The notes beneath the pieces are model-generated. The model was not told the origin of the DNA. It made no database searches and saw nothing but the letters and a program-made list of their open reading frames with translations. Position numbers and translations under genes: made by a program. A stretch of DNA of 64,000 bases, from assembly GCA_945861585.1 (NCBI GenBank), contig CAMAVC010000006.1:1-64000 (forward strand). The letters are read 5' to 3'. This stretch comes from Planctomicrobium piriforme. Lineage in GTDB: Bacteria > Planctomycetota > Planctomycetia > Pirellulales > UBA1268. This document shows positions 27,042-34,801 of this stretch, one piece after another. Within the stretch, counting starts at the first letter, position 1. Each line of letters begins with the position of its first letter.

Positions 27042-27071
27042 GGGTGTTCTCACTGAGGCAATGAAATCCAC

Positions 27072-28028
27072 TTACGGGATCGAGACGGCCTGCCCGTCCG
27101 CTCGGCGGGCGAGATTGTTCCAGGTTACTGCCTCGATCAGCTCGCTGATGAAGTGCACCGACCCGTCGGCCATGCAGAGATTGAGCCCGCCCGGATGGAG
27201 GCTGACGGGCATGTTGTTGGAGTACCACAGACTCGTCGGATTGTTTGGCGTGCGCCACAGCCACGTTCCTTGCCCGCGGTTCGTTCCCGCGACGACCCGG
27301 ACCACCTGGAGGAACCCACTGCTCCCCATGACCGCACTCACGGCCTCGTATCCCTGCCGCTCGCAGACCATGATCGTTTTTGCCAACCCATCCTGCACCT
27401 TCGCAGCCCTGCAGCCCGAGTTGGCCCAGAACATGCCATTCGGTTCGGCCGAAGCCGCAAGCGGCGTCACTCCGTCAGGGCCCGTGGAGAGGAGCGAACA
27501 GTTGGAGCCGTTGGTGCCTGTGGAGCCAGAGTAGTGAAAGCTCTGGCCGCCCGGCCCGGAGTTCGTCTGCGCTGGATTTGTCGGGCATTTGACGAACGCA
27601 AAGTAGCCATAGAGCGGGCTCTTGCCGAGCGGCTGCGACGCCAGATCGAGCCGGTCATACACTGCCTGCAGATCGACGTATGGAAACAAAGCCGACATGA
27701 AGGACAGCGACGTCGTTTCCTGCTGATTCGGGCTCGGTGAATTGCAGGCGATCAGGCTGCCCGGGAAGGGGCGGTCACTCCGCGTCGCGAGATTCGCCGG
27801 ATCGAGAAACTTGTGCTGCTGAATCGGCGGAAATACCCCTTTTGACGAGTGATACGACTGGCACGCCAGCCCGATGTCGCGGATCTTCGCCTGACACGTG
27901 GCGCGGCGGGCCGATTCTCGCGCTGACTGCACGGCTGGAATAAGCAGCGCGACCAGCAGGCCGATAATCGCGATGACGGCAAGCAGCTCGATCAGCGTCA
28001 TGCCGCGGCGGCCGGCGAGCATTACCAT
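27072..28028 (-). CDS. DUF1559 type II pseudopilin-like protein
   Basis: A 318-residue protein with a prepilin N-terminus: a short basic leader, GMTLIELLAVIAIIGLL (G cleavage site, T-L-I-E with Glu at mature position 5, then a hydrophobic helix). The DUF1559 domain follows, ending in the family motif LHPGGLNLCMADGSVHFISE near residue 290. Such proteins are very abundant in planctomycetes and probably assemble in, or are processed by, a type II secretion or pilin-like system. The ATG at 28026-28028 overlaps the stop of the lipoprotein gene (TGATG) with AGGAGG seven bases before it; a GTG one codon upstream is less well spaced. Confidence 0.9.
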   Translation of the reverse strand: MVMLAGRRGMTLIELLAVIAIIGLLVALLIPAVQSARESARRATCQAKIRDIGLACQSYHSSKGVFPPIQQHKFLDPANLATRSDRPFPGSLIACNSPSPNQQETTSLSFMSALFPYVDLQAVYDRLDLASQPLGKSPLYGYFAFVKCPTNPAQTNSGPGGQSFHYSGSTGTNGSNCSLLSTGPDGVTPLAASAEPNGMFWANSGCRAAKVQDGLAKTIMVCERQGYEAVSAVMGSSGFLQVVRVVAGTNRGQGTWLWRTPNNPTSLWYSNNMPVSLHPGGLNLCMADGSVHFISELIEAVTWNNLARRADGQAVSIP

Positions 28029-28462
28029 CACGGCGCCTCCTGCTCACAGTTGAAGTCGAGCGCGTTCATCCCCACGGGCCGCACCTCGGCGGAAAGTGGC
28101 GACGTTGCCGGCGAACGAAACCGTTGCGGTATCGCGCTGCCAGGGTTCGCGACGGCCAGGAATACCTTGTGGTGCCCGACGATGGCGCCACGTCGCCCCC
28201 CGGGGCCGACCAAAACATACCTCCCGTCCGCCGCAATTGCTCCGATCGACATTGGCCCGTTCGTGCCGCGGGCCGCGTCGGGCATGAACATGATCTCCGC
28301 ATCGCTGGCGGTTAATGGTTTGCCTGCAACTGTGACTCTCCCCTCCACGGGAGCAAACGTGATCGGATCGTGATGCCGGCAGCCGGCCGCCGCGATCGCA
28401 ACGGACATACAGACGCCGGCCATCCGGGCCCCCGACACGCCCGATATCCGGTGCATGCGCAT
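28028..28462 (-). CDS. Small lipoprotein with carboxypeptidase-regulatory-like domain
   Basis: A 144-residue protein with a signal sequence and a lipobox AIAAAGC, Cys at residue 28. The mature part begins RHHDPITFAPVEGRVTVAGKPL, the beta-sandwich start typical of the small planctomycete lipoproteins that accompany DUF1559 genes; VEGRVTVAGKPL and GRYVLVGPGGRRGAIVGHHKV fit that pattern. It is 13 bases downstream of the DUF1552 gene and overlaps the DUF1559 gene, so it is translationally coupled in this operon. A specific function is not known. Confidence 0.78.
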   Translation of the reverse strand: MRMHRISGVSGARMAGVCMSVAIAAAGCRHHDPITFAPVEGRVTVAGKPLTASDAEIMFMPDAARGTNGPMSIGAIAADGRYVLVGPGGRRGAIVGHHKVFLAVANPGSAIPQRFRSPATSPLSAEVRPVGMNALDFNCEQEAP

Positions 28463-28475
28463 ACAGCACTCTTAT

Positions 28476-29777
28476 TTACGCCATGATCTCCGGCAGAATC
28501 CCCGTGCTGTCGCCGTGAGAGTCGGACTGCACGCCGCTGCCCTGCAGGAGCGTCAGCCACAGGTTCGCCAGCGGTGTTTTGTCCGGAAAGACCAGATGTT
28601 CACCCAGTCGGATGCCGGCTCCGCCGCCGGCTACGATCGTGGGACAATTATCAAGATAGTGAATTGTGCGGATGTTACTGCCGAAGACCACGCAGGTGTG
28701 GTCGAGTAGCGACGAACCGTCGGGCTCCCGTACGGCGGCGAGCCTGTCGAGCAGGCCGGCCAGCAGTTGGCTCTGGAAGAGATCTCGTTTCTGCGAGGCC
28801 TCCATCCGCTCTCCGGGCGTATAGTGGCTCATGTCGTGGGGGGCGATCTTGAGGTCGAGGCTCGAGAGCAGCCGGGCGACCGGCTGGCGGTAGGTCACGA
28901 CCCGCGTGGCGTCCGTCTGCAAAGCTGCGACGATGAGGGCATACATCGCCTCGACCTCGGCGCGTCCCACGAGCCCACCCTCTGGCTCGTCGAGCGGCGG
29001 CTTTGCCTTCGGCACGTCAAGCCACTGCTCCTCCTTGGCCAGTCGTGTCTCGATGTCGCGAAGGCCTTCGAGATATTCGTCGAGCTTTCGGGCATCGGCT
29101 CGCGAAAGGCCGCGGCCCACGCGGCGGGCGTCTTCGCGCACGGCGTCAAGCACGCTGCGGCGGCCGGCGATCGCGGCTCGGCGCGCTTCGAGCGGCGTGT
29201 CATCCGCGGAGAAGAGCCGGTGAAACACGGCCGTTGGGCTGTCGATCCCTGCGACGGGCTTCCCGTGCTGATCCCAGGCGAGCGACAGGCCGGGGCCGTG
29301 GCCCGACTCCCAGGCATCGGCCGCCGTCAGCTGCAGCGATGGATAGCGGGTCGTCGTGCCGAACTGTGCGGCCGCCACCTGATCGACCGACACGCTATTG
29401 TGAAATGCCTGCCCGGGCTCGGCGAATTGGTTGGCGCTCGTGAGCCAAAACGTGCTGCCGGCGTGAGCGCCTATGCTGAACTTATTACTCAGGCCCTGGA
29501 TCACCGTGAACTGGTCCTTGTGCCGCGCGAGCGGCGCGAGGCCCGCGGGCAGGTCGTAAACCCGGCCGACCTGATTCCGATCGGGGAACCAGGTTTCACT
29601 CGTGACGCCCCAGCCGAAGCCGAGGAAGATCATCCGCTTGGGCGGCGCAGCGGGGGACGCCGAAGCTGCACGGCCGACCGCCGACTCGAATGCAGGAAGA
29701 GCGACACACGTGCCGGCCGCCTTCAGAAACTGCCTCCGCGAGGTATGCCGAAACAATGCTGACTCGAGTTGGTTCAT
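28476..29777 (-). CDS. DUF1552 exported protein
   Basis: A 433-residue protein. The N-terminus has a twin-arginine signal pattern (TSRRQFLKAAG) followed by a hydrophobic stretch (TCVALPAFESAVG), so it is probably exported folded. The DUF1552 domain covers the rest: KRMIFLGFGWGV, SIGAHAG, SVDQVAAAQFG, LDEYLEGLRDIETRL, MSHYTPGERMEASQKRDLFQ and DNCPTIVAGGGAG. The fold is related to alkaline-phosphatase-like sulfatase superfamily proteins (family knowledge). It pairs with the DUF1592 cytochrome protein directly upstream, 8 bases away, as these two families usually do in planctomycetes. The chosen ATG 29775-29777 starts MNQLES; a frame a few codons longer is possible. Confidence 0.9.
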   Translation of the reverse strand: MNQLESALFRHTSRRQFLKAAGTCVALPAFESAVGRAASASPAAPPKRMIFLGFGWGVTSETWFPDRNQVGRVYDLPAGLAPLARHKDQFTVIQGLSNKFSIGAHAGSTFWLTSANQFAEPGQAFHNSVSVDQVAAAQFGTTTRYPSLQLTAADAWESGHGPGLSLAWDQHGKPVAGIDSPTAVFHRLFSADDTPLEARRAAIAGRRSVLDAVREDARRVGRGLSRADARKLDEYLEGLRDIETRLAKEEQWLDVPKAKPPLDEPEGGLVGRAEVEAMYALIVAALQTDATRVVTYRQPVARLLSSLDLKIAPHDMSHYTPGERMEASQKRDLFQSQLLAGLLDRLAAVREPDGSSLLDHTCVVFGSNIRTIHYLDNCPTIVAGGGAGIRLGEHLVFPDKTPLANLWLTLLQGSGVQSDSHGDSTGILPEIMA

Positions 29778-29785
29778 GACTAGCC

Positions 29786-32443
29786 TCACTTGCTGCGGAA
29801 CTGGGGGCTCTTCACGAGCGCATGGATGAACGACCTGGTCTCATAGCCATCGGCGGCTGCGGCCGTCACGATCTCGTCGACGAGTTGCTCGTCGCTGAAG
29901 CCGCACGGCCGGCCGAGCGCGTATTCAACGAGGGCCTTGGTGAACCCACGGGCGAAGGGCTCCTTCTGCGTCGCGAGAATCGCCCTCAGTTCAGCGAACG
30001 ACGCGAAGGCCGGACCACCAAAGAAGGCTCCCGACGCATCGACTGGCGGGCCGCTCTCGGCGGTCGCTCCGGGCGCATCGGTGTCGATCTCCCGCCAGCG
30101 ACCGACGGCGTCGAAGTTTTCCAGGCCAAACCCGATCGGATCGATCCGCCGGTGGCATTGCAGGCACTGGGGTTCCGTGCGGTGCAGGGCGAATCGTTCG
30201 CGGCTCCCGAGCGGCTGGCCGTCGAGCCGGGAGATCTGCGGCACGTTCGGCGGTGCCGGCGGCGGCGGATCGTCGAGCAGCTTGTCGAGCACCCAGGTGC
30301 CGCGGACGATTGGATTCGTCCGCTCGCCGTCGCTCCCCATCGCGAGCACGGCCGCCATGCCGACGAGCCCACCCCGCGGAGAGTCGGTCGCAAGCGTCAC
30401 CGGCCGGAACCCGTCGCCATCCACTCCGTCGAGCCCGTAGTGCAAGGCGAGGAGGCTATTCACGATCGCAGTATCGCTCGAGAGCAGCCGGCTGAGGCTG
30501 CCGTTGGTGTGAATGAGATAGGCAAAGGTCTCGTACACCTCGCGCCGGGCCGCGTCCTTCATGCTCTCGTCGAAGCCGCGATACTTCTTGGTGTTGAACG
30601 TGAAGAAATCGAGCCGGTCGAGCTTCAGCCACTGATGGGGAAACGCCGTGCAGAACGCCATGGCCCGTGGGTCGTCGAGCAGGCGATCGACTTCCCGGGC
30701 GAGCACGTCGGGATGGTCGAGCCCGCCGAGCCGGCCGAGTTCCAGCAACCGGTCGTCGGGCGGGCTACTCCACAGGAAGTAGGCCAGCCGCACGGCCAGC
30801 TCCCGGCCGTCGAGAGGCCGCGACGTTCGATCCCGGCCAGGCTCCGCCAGATACAGGAAGCCCGGCGAAGCCAGCACCACCGCCAACGGCTCGCGGATCG
30901 CGAGATCGGGTCGCATGCCGGCGGCCCGCTGGTTTTCGTAGAGCCCCACGAGGCTGTCGATGAAGCCTGGTTCCGGCTCAGCTCCGCGTAACGCGCGGCG
31001 AACGAACGCCGCAAGCACGTCGCGGGCCACGTCCGCCTCGGCTCGCCCGGAGGCCTGGGCGATCGTCGCGTTGCGCACGAAGTCCACGACTTCCGCCGCC
31101 GGCGGCAGCGGCCCCTGGACCTCGAGCCAGTCGATCCAGATCGCGGGCTCGGGCCCCGAGCCAGTTTTATCCCAGGCCGCCCGCCAGGCCTCGTATGAGG
31201 CGCCGGGATTCAGGGGTTGCCGCTCTCGCACGCAGAGCCTGCGATTGCTCGTGCTCGTGAGCGACAGTGGCACCTCGATGACGGCGGGCTCGGCCATCGT
31301 GCCCCTCACTTCATGGCTGCTGAGAGGCCTGAAGGTGTTGGTTGGTTGCTGGAGATAGCCCACCTCGATGAACCGTCGATTGGCAGGCGCGGCATCGACG
31401 GCCGCTGCTCGGACTCTCAGCATGTACGTGCCAGGAGGCCCGAAGGCGGCGATGCCGACGAGTGTGCGCACTTTATAGATTGTGAGATACGCCCCCGTCT
31501 GCCGCGCCGGCCAGGAGAGATAATCGGCATGGTAGCGGTGATGCTGGTCATACTGCGTCGAACCGCGAAAGATCGCATCGGCGGCATCCTTGAATCCAAA
31601 GTCGGTCGGCGGCGGGGCAGTCTCCAGCTGCGCATGCTCGTGGTAGAAGAGCGGCTCCCATTTGGCGTCGGCCCGCAGCCGGGCGGCGGTCTCGACATTT
31701 TCAGGCAGGGCGGCGGCGGCATCGACGGCCGCTTTCCAGCGGAGATACCGCTCGTGGTCGTCGCGATAGACGGCGGCCGCCTTCTCGACCGCGGCAATGG
31801 CATCCGTCTCCGGTTCGACGTGGACGGAGCGGGATCGCCCTCCCGCCGCCGCGAAGGCATCGTCGATCGCCCTGCGGCCGAGGGCGAGATAGGTTTCGAA
31901 CTGGTCGGACGACATGAACAGGGCCGAGCCGATCGTGTCGAACGCGCCGATGCCGTCGTCATCCGGCAGCTGCGACACGTCGATGTCGATGCCCACGAGG
32001 CTGCGGATGGTGCGGGCGTATTCGCGACGGTTGAGCCGCCGCATCGTGATTGCGCCACCGGTGTCGGCAAGCGCCCGGCGGGCCGCCTGCAGGGCCCGCG
32101 ACAGATCGTCGAGCAGTTCGGTCTTTGCGAGGGCGTCGGGCCGGGGCTCCTCCGCCGGAGGCATCTCGCCCGAGTTGAGCGTGCTCAGCACCTTCTGCCA
32201 ACGCTCGGCAGTCTCGACATCGTCGATCGTGAGTCGCAGGTCGTCGAGTCGGACGCTGGCCTCTGGATCCGCCCCGGCGTGGCACTTGAAGCAGTGGGCT
32301 TCGAGCAGCCGGCGGTGGATGGCGGGCAGTGTCGTACGGGCTGAATCCCCGGTTGCTGCGCCTGCGGCGGTCGCGGTGCCGGCCAGGGCTACCAGCAGGA
32401 TCCCGGCACAGATTAGTCCAGCGATGACGGTCGATATCTTCAC
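29786..32443 (-). CDS. DUF1592/DUF1588 planctomycete cytochrome c-type protein
   Basis: An 885-residue exported protein, first gene of a five-gene leftward operon. It has a signal peptide (residues 1-27) and a c-type haem site CFKCH at 51-55 (DUF1587 block, LEAHCFKCHAGADPE). The DUF1595/DUF1592 region follows (FLYLAEPGR, LAYFLWSSPPDDRLLELG, HQWLKLDRLDFF), then DUF1588 with CLQCHRRIDPIGFGLENFDAVG near 760 and a DUF1585 tail (LVEYALGRPCGFSDEQLV). The start is GTG 32441-32443 with GGAAGGG about 11 bases upstream; the open frame runs further but overlaps the sigma factor promoter side. Such proteins probably carry electrons in extracytoplasmic polymer breakdown (inference). Confidence 0.88.
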   Translation of the reverse strand: MKISTVIAGLICAGILLVALAGTATAAGAATGDSARTTLPAIHRRLLEAHCFKCHAGADPEASVRLDDLRLTIDDVETAERWQKVLSTLNSGEMPPAEEPRPDALAKTELLDDLSRALQAARRALADTGGAITMRRLNRREYARTIRSLVGIDIDVSQLPDDDGIGAFDTIGSALFMSSDQFETYLALGRRAIDDAFAAAGGRSRSVHVEPETDAIAAVEKAAAVYRDDHERYLRWKAAVDAAAALPENVETAARLRADAKWEPLFYHEHAQLETAPPPTDFGFKDAADAIFRGSTQYDQHHRYHADYLSWPARQTGAYLTIYKVRTLVGIAAFGPPGTYMLRVRAAAVDAAPANRRFIEVGYLQQPTNTFRPLSSHEVRGTMAEPAVIEVPLSLTSTSNRRLCVRERQPLNPGASYEAWRAAWDKTGSGPEPAIWIDWLEVQGPLPPAAEVVDFVRNATIAQASGRAEADVARDVLAAFVRRALRGAEPEPGFIDSLVGLYENQRAAGMRPDLAIREPLAVVLASPGFLYLAEPGRDRTSRPLDGRELAVRLAYFLWSSPPDDRLLELGRLGGLDHPDVLAREVDRLLDDPRAMAFCTAFPHQWLKLDRLDFFTFNTKKYRGFDESMKDAARREVYETFAYLIHTNGSLSRLLSSDTAIVNSLLALHYGLDGVDGDGFRPVTLATDSPRGGLVGMAAVLAMGSDGERTNPIVRGTWVLDKLLDDPPPPAPPNVPQISRLDGQPLGSRERFALHRTEPQCLQCHRRIDPIGFGLENFDAVGRWREIDTDAPGATAESGPPVDASGAFFGGPAFASFAELRAILATQKEPFARGFTKALVEYALGRPCGFSDEQLVDEIVTAAAADGYETRSFIHALVKSPQFRSK

Positions 32444-32593
32444 ACTCGTTTTGCCCTTCCAGCCGGGATTCGTAGCAAAACCCACGGGTCTCGCCCCAGG
32501 GACCGATGCTAAGAATTGGCTGATTCCTGCCAAACTGTCTTGGTGAGTCCATATTCGCTGGCTGAGCGTCGCGCCGCAGTCAAAGGCCTGCCC
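32444..32593. promoter_or_regulatory. Divergent promoter region between cytochrome operon and sigma-factor operon
   Basis: The 150-base gap separates the leftward DUF1592 operon from the rightward sigma-factor operon, so it holds both promoters. I see no clear sigma-70 box pair. If the sigma factor regulates its neighbours, its recognition site should be here. TTG 32516 is an alternative sigma-factor start that would put the first 26 codons inside this gap. Confidence 0.45.
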
Positions 32594-33169
32594 ATGCCCA
32601 CGCCGCCCCGTGATCCCGTCACCGCCGTGCAGTCGCTCTTTATTGAGCACGGTGCCCAGATTCGCGGGTTCGTCGCCGCGTTGATGCCCGACCCAGCGCT
32701 CGTCGATGATGTGGTGCAGGAGACGTTCCTGACGATCTCGGCCAAGGCGGCTGACTACGATCCCGCCCGGAGTTTTCTGGCCTGGGCGTATGGCTTTGCC
32801 CGCCGCAAAGTCCTGGAGAATGGCCGCCGGGCCCGCCGCGGGGGGCAGCCACTGCCCGACGAGGTGCTCTCGGTTCTCGCCGTGATGGACGAGGCGGAGG
32901 CGGAACTGTCGCTCACTGCATCGCGGCTCCGGTTCGTCGACGCCTGTATCAACGAACTTACGCCGCAGGTGCGGCGGATCGTCGAATATTGCTATCGCAA
33001 GTCGCTCAAGCCGGCGGAGGCCGCGCGGCTCATGGGCTGGACACCCGGCAGCGTGCATGTCGCCTTGTCGCGGGCGCGGGCCGCCATTCGCCAGTGTCTC
33101 GAACGAAAGCTCGCTGCAGAGCCGGGCTGGGAAGCGCCCCCAGCCACCCTCCCGAATCCTGCCCCGTGA
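32594..33169 (+). CDS. ECF-like RNA polymerase sigma factor
   Basis: A 191-residue sigma-70 family protein. Region 2 lies at about residues 15-85 (FVAALMPDPALVDDVVQETFLTI, then SFLAWAYGFARRKVL, the core-binding and -10 region). Region 4 lies at about 118-170 (TPQVRRIVEYCYRKSLKPAEAARLMGWTPGSVHVALSRARAAIRQCL), the -35-binding helix-turn-helix. This matches the sigma class of Rhodopirellula/Verrucomicrobium that sits next to FecR genes. ATG 32594 has AAAGG upstream; TTG 32516 is less likely. It is 28 bases ahead of a FecR-domain gene, its probable anti-sigma partner. Confidence 0.88.
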   Translation: MPTPPRDPVTAVQSLFIEHGAQIRGFVAALMPDPALVDDVVQETFLTISAKAADYDPARSFLAWAYGFARRKVLENGRRARRGGQPLPDEVLSVLAVMDEAEAELSLTASRLRFVDACINELTPQVRRIVEYCYRKSLKPAEAARLMGWTPGSVHVALSRARAAIRQCLERKLAAEPGWEAPPATLPNPAP

Positions 33170-33197
33170 CCGCCTCTTTCTCCGCCATCCGTGCATC

Positions 33198-34724
33198 ATG
33201 ACCACCTCACGCCTCGCCACACTGATCGACGATTACCTCGCGGGCTCGCTTGCGGAGCCAGACCGCGCGGATCTGGTCGTCGAACTGCTCGCTCGCCGCG
33301 AAGCCCGTGAGGAGTTTTGGCGGGCGGCGAGCATGCATGCCGTGTTGTCTGAGTGGGGCAAGGCCCACTGGGGCCGAAAGGCGGCAACCGAGGGCGGCGC
33401 CGCCAGCGGTGGGCTCGTGGGGAGGCTAATCCTCGAGGCGAAGCGGCTCGGCACAGGCGGCAGCTGGGCGGCGGCGGTCGCCGTCTGCATCGGGATTTCC
33501 CTGGCGGCGGTCGCCGGCGTAGGGGCGGGCCGGGCCGTTCTTGCCCTACGAGTGGCCGATCGACCTGATCCGGCGGCCCTCGTGGTCGCTCGCGTCACGG
33601 CGGTGGACGATGCCGTCTGGACCGGCAACCGGCAGTTTCGCGAAGGGGATTCGGTGGGCAGCGGCCCGCTGCGGCTCGCCTCGGGCGTCGCCCAACTCAC
33701 GTTCGCCTCCGGGGCCCGCGTCGCGCTCAACGGCGCCGTGGACGTGGAAATCGTGAATGCCGAGCGGATGTTCTTGCGCAGCGGGAGGATCACGCCGTTC
33801 GTGCCCCCGGAGGCGGCCGGGTTTACGGTCGTGTCGCCGAGCGGCGAGGTGGTCGACCTCGGCACGGAGTTTTCCGTTGGTGTGGATGCCAGAGGCCTCA
33901 CCGACGTATATGTCATCGACGGCAAGGTGGACGTGGGCGGTGGTCATGCACGCACGCAGCCGCCGGTGCGGATGACGCAGGGGTATGGTGCCCGGCTCGT
34001 GTCGCCGGCCGCCGCAACGCCGGATCTCACGCAGCGGCCGCTCGTGATCGATCATTTCGATGAGCCTGACGCCGCCGCGCTGCGGTGGATCAATCTGACT
34101 CCGGCGCTGCCGGCTGTGGTTCGCGGGGGGAGTCTCGTCATTCCGATCCAGGAGCATGGCGACGGCGTTGATCCCGCGGTGAGGATCCTGCTCGACCACG
34201 ACTTCACACCGCTCGTTGGAGCCCAGTCGGTGATCTCCTTCAAGGCGACCTTGCCGAATGTCGGCACGGCCGGCGTGGGGCGGTGGGTGGCGCTTGTCGT
34301 GGACGGGCGTGCCGTGCCCGACGATCCCCCGGGCTTGCCGCTGGCAGCGCGGCCGGAGGCGGCGGCGGCGGTGATGGTGTCGCCCAGGTGGCACTCCAAC
34401 GTCCGGATTATGGGCCGGCCTCTCCCCAGAGGGAGGATCTTTGCCCGCACGGAAGAGGCCGTCGGCCCCTACCAAGTGGTCGTGCGGATCGACGATACGC
34501 CCGAAAACCGCCGGTCGGCCGGCGGGGCCACGGTCGACGTGATGGTCAATGGCGTGGAGATCGCCACGGCCGAGCGGATCGACCTCGGAGCCTCGCCGCG
34601 GCTCGGGTTTCAGACGTTTTTTCGGGATGGCGAGGGGCAGGGGGGGGCTGGTGACACCGGGGCCGGACTGGCCCTGATCGACGATTTCAGCGTCAGCGTG
34701 GAACGCCCCGGTGCCGGAACTTGA
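33198..34724 (+). CDS. FecR-domain membrane protein with C-terminal lectin-like domain
   Basis: A 508-residue protein. Residues 1-70 are an anti-sigma-like cytoplasmic helical part (LATLIDDYLAGSLAEPDRADLVVELL). A membrane helix lies at about 93-118. The FecR domain follows at about 130-265 (LRLASGVAQLTFASGARVALNGAVDVEIV, FTVVSPSGEVVDLGTEFSVGV, VIDGKVDVGG). A C-terminal concanavalin-like sandwich begins near 285 (VIDHFDEPDAAALRW) and ends in LIDDFSVSVE. It would sense an outer signal and release the sigma factor encoded just upstream. The stop at 34722-34724 is close to the next gene. Ligand unknown. Confidence 0.85.
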   Translation: MTTSRLATLIDDYLAGSLAEPDRADLVVELLARREAREEFWRAASMHAVLSEWGKAHWGRKAATEGGAASGGLVGRLILEAKRLGTGGSWAAAVAVCIGISLAAVAGVGAGRAVLALRVADRPDPAALVVARVTAVDDAVWTGNRQFREGDSVGSGPLRLASGVAQLTFASGARVALNGAVDVEIVNAERMFLRSGRITPFVPPEAAGFTVVSPSGEVVDLGTEFSVGVDARGLTDVYVIDGKVDVGGGHARTQPPVRMTQGYGARLVSPAAATPDLTQRPLVIDHFDEPDAAALRWINLTPALPAVVRGGSLVIPIQEHGDGVDPAVRILLDHDFTPLVGAQSVISFKATLPNVGTAGVGRWVALVVDGRAVPDDPPGLPLAARPEAAAAVMVSPRWHSNVRIMGRPLPRGRIFARTEEAVGPYQVVVRIDDTPENRRSAGGATVDVMVNGVEIATAERIDLGASPRLGFQTFFRDGEGQGGAGDTGAGLALIDDFSVSVERPGAGT

Positions 34725-34801
34725 ATTTTTCGCTAAGAAATTTCCCCCTTGTGGCAAATTCCCATGATCGATTCGGGGCGCCGCGATCAGGGGAACTCAC
34801 A

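Noticed and set aside
28476-33220. Extension of the DUF1592 protein to an upstream start near 33220
   Set aside because: The extra 259 codons run antisense through the sigma factor gene and lack family similarity. The signal peptide sits right after GTG 32443.
34721-34801. TTG start for the PEP-CTERM protein, overlapping the FecR stop
   Set aside because: It would add 27 residues before the signal peptide, while GTG 34802 has a good ribosome site. It is kept only as an alternative.
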